A stretch of 64,000 bases of DNA from JACKCB01 sp964452775 (lineage in GTDB: Bacteria > Chloroflexota > Anaerolineae > Promineifilales > Promineifilaceae), in assembly GCA_964452775.1 (NCBI GenBank), contig CAYVQP010000014.1:1-64000 (forward strand), in the 5' to 3' direction. The notes beneath the pieces were generated by a model that did no database searches, had not been told where the DNA came from, and worked only from the letters and a program-made list of their open reading frames with translations. Of the stretch, positions 43,280 through 50,825 are shown piece by piece. The stretch's first letter is position 1. The number at the start of each line of letters is the position of its first letter. Position numbers and translations under genes: made by a program.

Positions 43280-45213
43280 AGTCCTGGCGCTGGTACATGC
43301 TGGTTGTGCTGCTGGTCGCCGCCGGCCTGCGCCTCTACGGCCTGAGCAATCTCTCTCCCCCCGGCCTGGCGCACGACGAGGTGGCTCACTGGCTGATCAA
43401 TCGCTCCATATTGGCCGGCAACCACGCCGTCTACTTCACGGAAGCCTACGGGCATGAAGCCGGCTTCCACTATGTGCAGTCGGCCTTTGTTGCTCTGCTG
43501 GGCGATAATGCGCTGGCGCTCAGGCTACCGGCCGCGTTCGCCGGGATCATGCTGGTCGCCGCTTGTTTCGCGCTAGTTCGCTTGCTGTTCAACTGGCGGG
43601 TAGCGTTGATCGCCGGCGCCTTTCTGGCGGTGCTATTTTGGCCGGTCTTTTACAGCCGGCAGGGCTTGCGCGCCATCTCCCTGCCGCTGATCTCGGCCTT
43701 CTCCGCCTATGCCTGGTGGCGAGGGATGGCCCTGATCGCGCGCAGCCGGACCGCGCTGCCCGGCTCCAGGGAGCTCGGAGCGCCGGCCTGGATGGCGATC
43801 GCGGGCTTGCTGGCCGGCCTCAGCCTGTACACTTACATGGCGGCGCGGGCGGTTCCCATCTTTTACGCCCTGTTTATCGTCTACCTGCTGCTTGTTGACC
43901 GCAAGGTGCTGCTGGCGGGCCGGCGGAGCATTCTGCTCTTTTGGGCGGCGCTGGCGCTGGTTGCTGCGCCGTTGGCAATCTATCTGCTGAGCAATCCTGG
44001 GGCCGAGTTTCGCATCAGCGAGGTGGATGCGCCCTTGCGCGTCCTGCTGGCCGGCGATCTCCAGCCGGTCCTGCAGAACAGCCTGCGCAGCCTGGGCTTG
44101 TTCGGCGTGCGCGGCGATCCGTTGTGGCGTCAAAATGTGGCTCCCCAGCCGGTCTTTGACCCCGTCACCGCATTACTAACCTATGCCGGCCTGCTACTCT
44201 GTCTGTGGCGCTGGCGTGACCGCCGGTACACTTTTGTCTGGTTGTGGGTAGGCGTCTCCTTCATCCCCAGCATACTGACCATAGATGCTCCCAGCACCAT
44301 CCGGATCATCAATGCGCTGCCGCTGTTGACCGCGTTGCCTGCTCTCGTTATGCACAGTTTCTACCGCTTATCCACAAATCATCCACAGTTATCCACAAAG
44401 TCGGGGATAACTTCGTGGATAACTCTATTGACAATAGCGCTGCTGTTGTTCAACCTGGGGCGCACCAGTGTATGGATCTTCCGCACCTGGCCGGCCAATC
44501 AGGAGGTACAGTTTGTCTGGCAGCAAGCATTGACCCGCGCGGCCGGCTATCTGGATGATCAGCCCGAAGCCGGGCCGGTCGCCGTCGGCGGTTGGACGCC
44601 GGAAACAATGGACCCGCCGACCATGGAATTGACCCTCCGGCGCGAGGACCTGTCCCTGCGCTACTTCAATCCCAGCGGTGGGCTGATTGTGCCGGCCGGC
44701 GACTCGCCGCGCATCGTCTACCCGGCCATTCTGCCGCTATCGCCCGAGCTACAAGAGAGGCTTGTGGAGTGGGGTGGAGTCGAGCAGGCGCAGGCCGATT
44801 TTGTATTGTTTTCGCTGACCATCGAGCCGCGACCTACGCCGGGGTTTCCGGCCGATGTGGTCTTCGGCGATGAGCTACGGTTCCTGGGGTATGATCTGAA
44901 TCCCGGCTGTCGCGCCGGCGGATCGGAACCCTGCACGCTGATTGCCTATTGGCGCGTGTTGCAGCCGGCGGCTTCCCCGCGCCGCTTTTTTGTGCACCTG
45001 CTGAATGAGCAGGGGGAGATCCTGGCTCAAGATGACCGCAATAGCGCGCCGGCCGCTCACTGGCAAGCCGGCGATCTGATCATCCAGCAACACACGCTAG
45101 ATAGTTCCGCGGCGGAGCAACTGCTGCTGCGCGTGGGCGTTTATGATCCGGAGACGGGCCTGCGCCTGCCGGCGGATCAGGGCGAGGATGCGGTTACGCT
45201 CCCCACCCCGTAG
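43276..45213 (+). CDS. GT39-family (PMT/ArnT-like) membrane glycosyltransferase, 645 aa
   Basis: It begins with a membrane helix and GLSNLSPPGLAHDEVAHW, where the Asp-Glu pair is the GT-C catalytic/metal site. It then has around ten helices and a hydrophilic C-terminal domain (from ~residue 405) resembling those of the DUF2723 neighbour (FFVHLLNEQGEILAQDDRNSAPA). Residues ~365-382, in a loop between helices, are encoded by the DnaA-box cluster at 44348-44422. The ATG overlaps the fusion gene stop. The stop codon TAG (45211-45213) lies inside a family A hairpin. Confidence 0.85.
   Translation: MKSWRWYMLVVLLVAAGLRLYGLSNLSPPGLAHDEVAHWLINRSILAGNHAVYFTEAYGHEAGFHYVQSAFVALLGDNALALRLPAAFAGIMLVAACFALVRLLFNWRVALIAGAFLAVLFWPVFYSRQGLRAISLPLISAFSAYAWWRGMALIARSRTALPGSRELGAPAWMAIAGLLAGLSLYTYMAARAVPIFYALFIVYLLLVDRKVLLAGRRSILLFWAALALVAAPLAIYLLSNPGAEFRISEVDAPLRVLLAGDLQPVLQNSLRSLGLFGVRGDPLWRQNVAPQPVFDPVTALLTYAGLLLCLWRWRDRRYTFVWLWVGVSFIPSILTIDAPSTIRIINALPLLTALPALVMHSFYRLSTNHPQLSTKSGITSWITLLTIALLLFNLGRTSVWIFRTWPANQEVQFVWQQALTRAAGYLDDQPEAGPVAVGGWTPETMDPPTMELTLRREDLSLRYFNPSGGLIVPAGDSPRIVYPAILPLSPELQERLVEWGGVEQAQADFVLFSLTIEPRPTPGFPADVVFGDELRFLGYDLNPGCRAGGSEPCTLIAYWRVLQPAASPRRFFVHLLNEQGEILAQDDRNSAPAAHWQAGDLIIQQHTLDSSAAEQLLLRVGVYDPETGLRLPADQGEDAVTLPTP
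44348..44422. promoter_or_regulatory. Cluster of DnaA-box sequences inside a coding region
   Basis: Three 9-mers match TTATNCACA exactly: TTATGCACA (44348-44356), TTATCCACA (44368-44376) and TTATCCACA (44389-44397). TCATCCACA (44379-44387) differs by one base. On the minus strand TTATCCACG (44414-44422) differs by one and TTATCCCCG (44403-44411) by two. Three of the direct boxes are spaced 10-11 bp, i.e. one helical turn. The cluster is in frame within the GT39 gene. It could titrate DnaA; a replication origin is less likely because no dnaA/dnaN lies nearby. Confidence 0.6.
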
Positions 45214-45242
45214 GTGTCAGGAGCGAGGAACACCTACGGGGT
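45205..45242. repeat. Short family A-type hairpin A7 containing the GT39 stop codon
   Basis: ACCCCGTAGGTGT (45205-45217) pairs perfectly with ACACCTACGGGGT (45230-45242). The TAG of CCGTAGG is the stop codon of the GT39 gene. It lies between convergent GT39 and tyrS and probably also serves as a terminator. Confidence 0.85.
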
Positions 45243-45253
45243 CTATAAGCGAC

Positions 45254-46540
45254 TCAGGCGATAACCCGCAGCAGGTGGTAGCCTTTCCGGCCCTTGCGCA
45301 GCACCAAAAACTGCCCGCCAATTGAATCGCTTAGCGTGACCGCCTGGTCCTGATCCACCACGCGCACATTGTTGAGATAGATGCCTCCGCCCTTGATAGA
45401 GCGCTTGGCGTCCGCCCGTGATTGGGCCAGCCCGCAATCCACCAGCAAATCAAGCAGCGGCTTACCTTCCCCTTCAATGTCTGACTTTACCAGGTCGCAG
45501 GAAGGGACGTCGCCCAGAATGTCGGCAATGTCGGCGGCTTCCAGGCCGCTCATCTCGCCGCCGAAGAGCACCTCGGAAGCCTGTTGCGCCTTGACCAGCG
45601 CGCTTTCCCCGTGCACCATGCGGGTGACTTCTTCCGCCAGCCGGCGCTGCGCTTCCCGCTGTTCGGGCCGGCGCAATACGGCAAATTCCAGCTCCAGGAT
45701 CTCCCGGTGTGTCAACCAGGTGAAGTATTTCAAGTAGTCCAACACGTTGGCGTCGTCCGTGTTCAGCCAGAACTGATAGAAGCGATACGGGGAGGTACGT
45801 TTGGGGTCCAACCAGACGGCGCCGGAGGCGGTCTTGCCGAACTTGGAGCCGTCCGCTTTGGTGATCAGCGGGTAGACCAGCCCGTGCACATGCCGGCCCT
45901 GCAAGCGGCGGATGAGTTCAATCCCGGCGGTGATATTGCCCCACTGATCGCTGCCGCCGGCCTGCAACTGGCAACCGAAGCGATCGTTCAGCACCAGGTA
46001 ATCGTATGATTGCAGCAGCATGTAGCTGAATTCGGTGAAGGAGATACCCACGCCATCCCGATCCAGTCGCGACCGCACCGAGTCTTTGGATATCATGTAG
46101 TTGACTGTGAAGTGCTTGCCGATGTCGCGCAGGAACTCCATCAAATTGAGCTCGGCCAGCCAGTCGGCGTTGTTCACGATCATGGCCGGGTTCTTTTTGC
46201 TCTCGAAGTCCAGGATGCTGGCCAATTGGGCTTCGATGCAAGCCACGTTAGCAGCCAGCTCGTCCCTGGAAAGCAAGTTGCGCTCCTCCGATTTACCGCT
46301 GGGGTCGCCGACCATGCCGGTGCCGCCGCCGGCAACCGCGATTGGTGTGTGACCGAATCGCTGCAGCCGGGCCAATCCCATCATGGGCACAAAGTGGCCC
46401 ACGTGCAGGCTGTCCGCCGTCGGGTCGAAGCCGTTGTAGACTGTGATTGGCTGATTGGCCAACAATGCCGGCAGCCCATCAGTGTGGTCGTATACCAGAC
46501 CCCGCCACTTTAGTTCGTCAAAGATGTTTGCTTCTTTCAA
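45254..46540 (-). CDS. tyrS: Tyrosyl-tRNA synthetase, 428 aa
   Basis: Class I synthetase: HVGH at 46-49, KFGKT at 233-237 (KMSKS equivalent), GGTGMVGDPSGKS and GGSDQWGN tyrosine/ATP-site motifs, and a C-terminal S4-like RNA-binding domain (LLVDCGLAQSRADAKRSIKGGGIYLNN). The TTG at 46540 is chosen: ACAGGAGAG lies eight bases upstream and family proteins begin close to the FDELKWRG block. An upstream in-frame ATG (46570) lies inside the tandem repeat and would make the ribosome-binding site coding. Upstream are a 300-bp repeat array, a terminator and a Tyr-containing leader peptide. Confidence 0.95.
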   Translation of the reverse strand: MKEANIFDELKWRGLVYDHTDGLPALLANQPITVYNGFDPTADSLHVGHFVPMMGLARLQRFGHTPIAVAGGGTGMVGDPSGKSEERNLLSRDELAANVACIEAQLASILDFESKKNPAMIVNNADWLAELNLMEFLRDIGKHFTVNYMISKDSVRSRLDRDGVGISFTEFSYMLLQSYDYLVLNDRFGCQLQAGGSDQWGNITAGIELIRRLQGRHVHGLVYPLITKADGSKFGKTASGAVWLDPKRTSPYRFYQFWLNTDDANVLDYLKYFTWLTHREILELEFAVLRRPEQREAQRRLAEEVTRMVHGESALVKAQQASEVLFGGEMSGLEAADIADILGDVPSCDLVKSDIEGEGKPLLDLLVDCGLAQSRADAKRSIKGGGIYLNNVRVVDQDQAVTLSDSIGGQFLVLRKGRKGYHLLRVIA

Positions 46541-46550
46541 CGCCTGCTCT

Positions 46551-46850
46551 CCTGTAAGTCGAGATTGCATCTCGACGCCGATTTGAAAAATCGGGTTACG
46601 CTTGTAAGTCGAGATTGCATCTCGACGCCGATTTAGAAAATCGGGTTACGCCTGTAGGTCGAGATTGCATCTCGACGCCGATTTAGAAAATCGGGTTACG
46701 CCTGTAGGTCGAGACTGTATCTCGACGTCGATTTGAAAAATCGGGTTACGCCTGTAGGTCGAGATTGCATCTCGACACCGATTTGAAAAATCGGGTTACG
46801 CCTGTAGGTCGAGATTGCATCTCGACGCCGATTTGAAAAATCGGGTTACA
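46551..46850. repeat. Six perfect-length 50-bp tandem repeats in the tyrS 5' region
   Basis: Units start at 46551, 46601, 46651, 46701, 46751 and 46801, each exactly 50 bp with only a few substitutions. Every unit contains two small palindromes: GTCGAGAT-TGC-ATCTCGAC and CCGATTT-GAA-AAATCGG. Some substitutions fall in loops or leave pairing intact. There are no unique spacers, so it is not a CRISPR array. In tyrS mRNA it would form up to twelve hairpins between the attenuator and the start codon. Confidence 0.97.
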
Positions 46851-46866
46851 TTCCTGTGCTATGCAC

Positions 46867-46893
46867 AAAAAAGACGCGGTTTCATGCCGCGTC
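46867..46893 (-). terminator. Attenuator terminator in the tyrS leader
   Basis: On the minus strand the stem GACGCGG (46887-46893 complement) pairs with CCGCGTC (46873-46879 complement), followed by TTTTTT (46867-46872). It lies 39 bp after the leader-peptide stop and before the repeat array. No other gene needs it. Confidence 0.8.
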
Positions 46894-46931
46894 CTGCCTG
46901 TCAAGGTCTTCACGTCGCTGCTACAACTGCG

Positions 46932-47024
46932 TCAACTGCCCGCGAACAACCCTCCCACGCATTGGCGGCTGGTGGTTGTCTGAAAGTAATAGTGATGGGC
47001 GACACAATCACGACGCTGCCTCAT
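46932..47024 (-). CDS. Leader peptide of tyrS (30 aa) with His-His-Tyr-Tyr-Phe run
   Basis: ATG 47024 to TGA 46932-46934 encodes 30 residues. Residues 10-14 are His-His-Tyr-Tyr-Phe (CAT CAC TAT TAC TTT). It is preceded by a near-consensus promoter whose -10 ends 9 nt before the ATG, so the leader mRNA would itself be leaderless, and it is followed by an intrinsic terminator. The arrangement parallels the leuS leader at 11721-11792 and suggests ribosome-mediated attenuation sensing charged tRNA-Tyr (perhaps also Phe or His). The antiterminator fold was not worked out. A chance short frame cannot be excluded. Confidence 0.65.
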   Translation of the reverse strand: MRQRRDCVAHHYYFQTTTSRQCVGGLFAGS

Positions 47025-47033
47025 GATGGTCAC

Positions 47034-47063
47034 ATCATACCAGATGGCTGCCGGCAAAGTCAA
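47034..47063 (-). promoter_or_regulatory. Promoter of the tyrS leader
   Basis: Minus strand: -35 TTGACT (47058-47063), 18-nt spacer, extended -10 TGGTATGAT (TATGAT 47034-47039). Each hexamer matches five of six consensus bases. It is one of the best promoters in the window. Confidence 0.75.
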
Positions 47064-47178
47064 TAAAAAACCAGGCGCGTCGAGAAGCACAGCCGCCCCA
47101 TTGCGCCCCGCCCCCAAACAGATAAACTGGCATGCAGCCGGGATAGCCGCCCGGTCGTCTAAGGATCGCTCCAGACAG

Positions 47179-48045
47179 ATGGAACCGAGCAAGAATCAGG
47201 ATCAGATCGTCGCTTTCCAGGGTGAACGAGGCGCGTACTCAGAGCAGGCGGTGCGCCGGCATTGCGGCCCCGATGTCGCCACGCTTCCTGTTCGTTCGTT
47301 TGGTGAAATCTTCGCTGCGGTGCAATCAGGCCGGGCCACGCAGGGCATGTTGCCGGTAGAAAACTCGCTCGCCGGCACGGTCATCCCCGCCTATGATTGC
47401 CTGGTGGATCACGACCTGCACATCCAGGCGGAGGTGATCTTAAGGATCGAGCACTGCCTGATGGCTCCGGCCGGCGCCACCCTGAGCGACGTGCGTCTGG
47501 CCCGCTCTCACCCACAGGCGCTGGCGCAATGTGAGCAGACACTGCAGCGGATGGGTTTGCAGGCCGCGCCCTACTATGACACAGCCGGGGCTGCCCGCGA
47601 CCTGGCTGCCAGGCCGGAGCCGGGCGTCGCCGCTATTGCCGGCGCGCTGGCCGCTGAAACGTACGGACTGACCATCCTGGCTCGCCACATGGAAGATCAG
47701 CCTGAGAATTACACCCGCTTCTTTCTACTGGCGGCAGCCAACCCACCGCGACAGGACCCCAGCAAAACCTCCATCATCTTCACTACCCAACATGCTCCCG
47801 GCGCGCTCTACCGCGTGCTGGGCGAACTGGCCCAACGCAACCTGAACCTGACCAAGATCGTGTCCCGCCCCCGGCGCAACCGCCCCTGGAACTACCTCTT
47901 TTACGTGGACTTTGAAGGGCATGTAGATGCCCCCGAGGTACAGGCAGCGATGCTGGGTATTTTGCGGCACTCCTCTTTTCTCAAGGTGTTAGGCTCCTAT
48001 CCGGCCGCCGGTACGCCGGACGGATCAGCGCGCGACGAACATTGA
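47179..48045 (+). CDS. pheA: Prephenate dehydratase, 288 aa
   Basis: It converts prephenate to phenylpyruvate for phenylalanine synthesis. VAFQGERGAYSEQAV begins the catalytic domain. GMLPVENSLAGTV, HPQALAQCEQ and the catalytic TRF triad in NYTRFFLL are present. A C-terminal ACT domain (KTSIIFTTQHAPGALYRVLGEL; NLTKIVSRPRR) binds phenylalanine for feedback control. There is no chorismate mutase domain. ATG 47179 is chosen; the open frame extends upstream, but that stretch overlaps the tyrS leader promoter on the other strand and has no family similarity. It is divergent from tyrS. Confidence 0.93.
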   Translation: MEPSKNQDQIVAFQGERGAYSEQAVRRHCGPDVATLPVRSFGEIFAAVQSGRATQGMLPVENSLAGTVIPAYDCLVDHDLHIQAEVILRIEHCLMAPAGATLSDVRLARSHPQALAQCEQTLQRMGLQAAPYYDTAGAARDLAARPEPGVAAIAGALAAETYGLTILARHMEDQPENYTRFFLLAAANPPRQDPSKTSIIFTTQHAPGALYRVLGELAQRNLNLTKIVSRPRRNRPWNYLFYVDFEGHVDAPEVQAAMLGILRHSSFLKVLGSYPAAGTPDGSARDEH

Positions 48046-48070
48046 AGCGATATCCGCTTCGTGTTACCAT
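48042..48070 (+). promoter_or_regulatory. Promoter of recJ, leaderless arrangement
   Basis: -35 TTGAAG (48042-48047), 17-nt spacer, extended -10 TGTTACCAT (TACCAT 48065-48070). The ATG is at 48080, nine bases after the -10, with no ribosome-binding site. The -35 overlaps the pheA stop. Confidence 0.65.
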
Positions 48071-48079
48071 TCTCCGGCT

Positions 48080-49837
48080 ATGACCCGACCTGTCAACATG
48101 CCCGAAAAGCGATGGCACATTAAAGAGCCGGCTCCCGCCGGCTTCTTCGAGCAACATCGGGGGCTGAATTCGGTTCTCTTGCAAGTGCTCCACAATCGAG
48201 AGATCACCCGCAGCAACCAGGTACAAGCTTTCCTGGAAGGGCAGTATCTGGAGCCGGAAGATCCCTTCTTACTTACCGACATGCAACCGGCCGTTGAGCG
48301 CATCGGCCGGGCGGTGCGGGACGAAGAGAACGTTGTCGTCTACGGCGACTTCGACTGCGACGGGGTCACAGCCACTGTACTTCTGGTGGAAGCATTGCGC
48401 GGGCTGGGCTTGTCGCGCGAGCGCGTGCGTCCTTACATCCCGGATCGGGTGGATGAGGGGTATGGGCTGAACGAGGATGCCCTGGAGCGTCTGAAAAAGC
48501 AGCAAGACGCCTCGCTGGTGATTACCGTGGACTGCGGCATCCGCTCCGTGCGCGAAGTGCAACGGGCCAACGAGTTGGGTATTGATATGATCGTCACCGA
48601 TCACCACAGCATTGGCCCTGTGCTACCGCCGGCCCTGGCAGTGATCAATCCCAAGCGCGAGGAATCCCGCTATCCGGAACGCATGTTGGCCGGGGTAGGC
48701 ATTGCCTACAAACTGGCCCAGGCGCTTCGGCAGGCGTACCCCGAGCGGGCGCAATTCACCGATGAGCAGTTGCTGGACCTGGTAGCCATCGGAACGGTGG
48801 CGGACATTGCCCCCTTGCTGGGAGAAAATCGGAAGCTGGTCACTGAGGGGCTGGCGGTGATGAACCGCGGCCCACGTCCCGGCGTCGCCGCCTTGAAGCA
48901 GATTGCCGGTATGGGCTTGCACCGGGTAACCGCCGAGACCATCGGCTTCGGGCTGGGGCCGCGCATCAACGCCGCCGGTCGCCTGGCGCACGCCTATTCC
49001 GCGGCGCGCCTGCTGGCGGCCAACACCCGCCAGGATGCGACGCACTTTGCCCAGGAACTGAACCAGTTGAATGTGAGGCGGCAATCTTTGACCCGCGCAC
49101 AAAGCGCCCTGGCGGAGACCCTGATCGATCCGGAGGGCTACATCCTCATCGCCGCCGATGGCGAATTTACCTCCGGCGTCGTCGGGTTGGTCGCCAGCCG
49201 GCTCACTGATCTGTATTATCGCCCGGCGGTAGTCATCGAGCAGGGCAGCCGGGAAAGCCGGGGATCGTGCCGTTCAATCCCGGAGTTTCATATCACGCAT
49301 GCCCTGGACCAGCTGCAGGAATTGCTGGTGCGTCATGGCGGCCATGCCCAGGCAGCCGGCTTTACCATCCTGAATGAAAACCTGGATGCCTTTTTTGAAC
49401 GGTTGGCTGCCATCGCCGCCGAGCAGTTGGCGGGCCGGGAGCTAAAGCCCGTGCTGGAGGTTGATGCTGAGTTGGCCCTGGACGAAGTGGATTGGGCGCT
49501 GCACGGGCAATTGCAGCGGCTGGAGCCGACGGGCGAAGCCAACCCCACTCCGCTCTTCTTGAGCCGGAATCTGCGCGTGGTTGACAGCCGCACCGTCGGC
49601 CAGGACAACAGCCATCTGAAGCTGCGGGTAAGCGACGGCGAGCGTGAAATGGCGGCGATTGCCTTCCGGCAGGGCTCCTGGATAGGGCGCATGCCCTCGC
49701 ACATCGATCTGGTTTACACAATTCAATCAAACGTCTGGAATGGACAGAGGGAGCTTCAACTACGCGCTGAGGATATCAGGCCGGCCGTGCCCGCAGCAGA
49801 CATGAACGAACAGGCGCAACCGGCGACGGCCGGCTGA
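48080..49837 (+). CDS. recJ: Single-stranded-DNA-specific exonuclease RecJ, 585 aa
   Basis: It is a 5'-3' ssDNA exonuclease acting in recombination and repair. DHH phosphoesterase motifs: D90-F-D92-C-D94-G, VDCGI (150-154), D174-H175-H176, and the DHHA1 part with GSCRSIPEFHIT and GGHAQAAGF. A C-terminal OB fold (FLSRNLRVVDSRTVGQDNSHLKLRV) completes the usual domain order. Length is normal. It follows pheA by 34 bp but has its own promoter. The C-terminus is a variable Ala/Pro/Gln tail. Confidence 0.95.
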   Translation: MTRPVNMPEKRWHIKEPAPAGFFEQHRGLNSVLLQVLHNREITRSNQVQAFLEGQYLEPEDPFLLTDMQPAVERIGRAVRDEENVVVYGDFDCDGVTATVLLVEALRGLGLSRERVRPYIPDRVDEGYGLNEDALERLKKQQDASLVITVDCGIRSVREVQRANELGIDMIVTDHHSIGPVLPPALAVINPKREESRYPERMLAGVGIAYKLAQALRQAYPERAQFTDEQLLDLVAIGTVADIAPLLGENRKLVTEGLAVMNRGPRPGVAALKQIAGMGLHRVTAETIGFGLGPRINAAGRLAHAYSAARLLAANTRQDATHFAQELNQLNVRRQSLTRAQSALAETLIDPEGYILIAADGEFTSGVVGLVASRLTDLYYRPAVVIEQGSRESRGSCRSIPEFHITHALDQLQELLVRHGGHAQAAGFTILNENLDAFFERLAAIAAEQLAGRELKPVLEVDAELALDEVDWALHGQLQRLEPTGEANPTPLFLSRNLRVVDSRTVGQDNSHLKLRVSDGEREMAAIAFRQGSWIGRMPSHIDLVYTIQSNVWNGQRELQLRAEDIRPAVPAADMNEQAQPATAG

Positions 49838-49860
49838 AAAGCCAATAATCGAGAGGCGAC

Positions 49861-50811
49861 ATGAAGATACTGGTAACGGGAGCCGCTGGATTCATCGGCA
49901 GCCACCTGGCGGAGAAGCTTTGCCGGCGCGGAGACACCGTGGTCGGCCTGGACAACTTCAACGACTACTACGATCCGCGCAAGAAGCGCGCCAATGCAAG
50001 CCGTTTGCAGGTATTCGAGAATTTCCGCATGGTTGAAGCGGATGTGCGCGACCGGCCGGCCATGCTCCAACTCTTTGAGGAGGAGCGATTTGAGGCGGTG
50101 GCGCATCTGGCGGCGCTGGCCGGCGTGCGCAAGGCCGTAGAATATCCCGAACTGTATGTGGCCGTTGATTACAACGGCACGCAGAACCTGATGGACGCCG
50201 CTCGCTGGAACGGGGCCGGCAACTTTGTCTTTGCCTCCACATCATCAGTGTACGGCAACACGAAGCAACTGCCCTTCACCGAGAATGACCCCTGCGACCG
50301 GCCCTTGCAGCCTTACGCCGCCGCCAAGCGAGCCGCCGAGATGTTGGGCCACGCCTATCACCACCTCTTCCAACTCAATTTCACCGCCATTCGCTTCTTT
50401 ACCGTCTATGGACCAAACGGTCGCCCGGACATGATGGCCTATCTTTTGGCAGACAGCATCCGCCACGGGACGGCTGTCCCGCTGTACAACGAGGGCCGGA
50501 TGTGGCGCGACTGGACTTTCGTGGATGACATTACGGATGGGGTGGCCGCGGCGCTGGACAGGCCGCTGGGCTACGAGGTGATCAATCTAGGGCGCGGCGA
50601 GCCGGTGCAGTTGCGCGATTTCATCACCTGCCTGGAGGAATTGGCCGGCCAAAAGGCGAACCTGATCGCTCAACCGATGCTCGCCGCCGACGTGCCGTAC
50701 ACCTTTGCCGACATCAGCAAGGCAAGGCGCCTGCTTGGATTTGAGCCGAAGACTTCCTACCAGGATGGATTGGCCCGCTTCTGGAGCTGGTACCTGGCAC
50801 AGTTCCCGTAA
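49861..50811 (+). CDS. UDP-glucuronate 4-epimerase-like SDR, 316 aa
   Basis: Extended SDR with GAAGFIGSHLAEKL, the family-typical GLDNFNDYYDPRKKR, SSVYGN, YAAAK (Tyr-x3-Lys) and FFTVYGPNGRPDMM. The NDYYDPxxK block is characteristic of UDP-glucuronate/galacturonate 4-epimerases. It would supply galacturonate for surface glycans. GAGGCGAC before the ATG is the likely ribosome-binding site. It lies between recJ and a convergent GNAT gene. Confidence 0.88.
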   Translation: MKILVTGAAGFIGSHLAEKLCRRGDTVVGLDNFNDYYDPRKKRANASRLQVFENFRMVEADVRDRPAMLQLFEEERFEAVAHLAALAGVRKAVEYPELYVAVDYNGTQNLMDAARWNGAGNFVFASTSSVYGNTKQLPFTENDPCDRPLQPYAAAKRAAEMLGHAYHHLFQLNFTAIRFFTVYGPNGRPDMMAYLLADSIRHGTAVPLYNEGRMWRDWTFVDDITDGVAAALDRPLGYEVINLGRGEPVQLRDFITCLEELAGQKANLIAQPMLAADVPYTFADISKARRLLGFEPKTSYQDGLARFWSWYLAQFP

Positions 50812-50825
50812 AGCTGACGTCCCGC

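Noticed and set aside
44348..44422. Chromosomal replication origin
   Set aside because: The boxes are inside a coding gene, no AT-rich unwinding region adjoins, and no dnaA, dnaN, gidA or parAB genes are nearby.
46541..46570. TyrS start at the upstream ATG 46570
   Set aside because: That ATG lies in the tandem repeat and would place the ribosome-binding site AGGAGAG inside the coding region.
46551..46850. CRISPR-like array
   Set aside because: The whole 50-bp unit repeats with no unique spacers, and no cas genes are present; it is a plain tandem repeat.
46900..46975. T-box motif in the tyrS leader (GGGAGGGTTGTTCGCGGG)
   Set aside because: It resembles the T-box core only loosely and lacks the UGGN needed to bind the tRNA end; the leader peptide and terminator are the stronger signals.
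47023..47178. N-terminal extension of PheA by 52 residues
   Set aside because: The stretch overlaps the tyrS leader promoter and ORF on the other strand and has low-complexity, non-family sequence; ATG 47179 fits the family.
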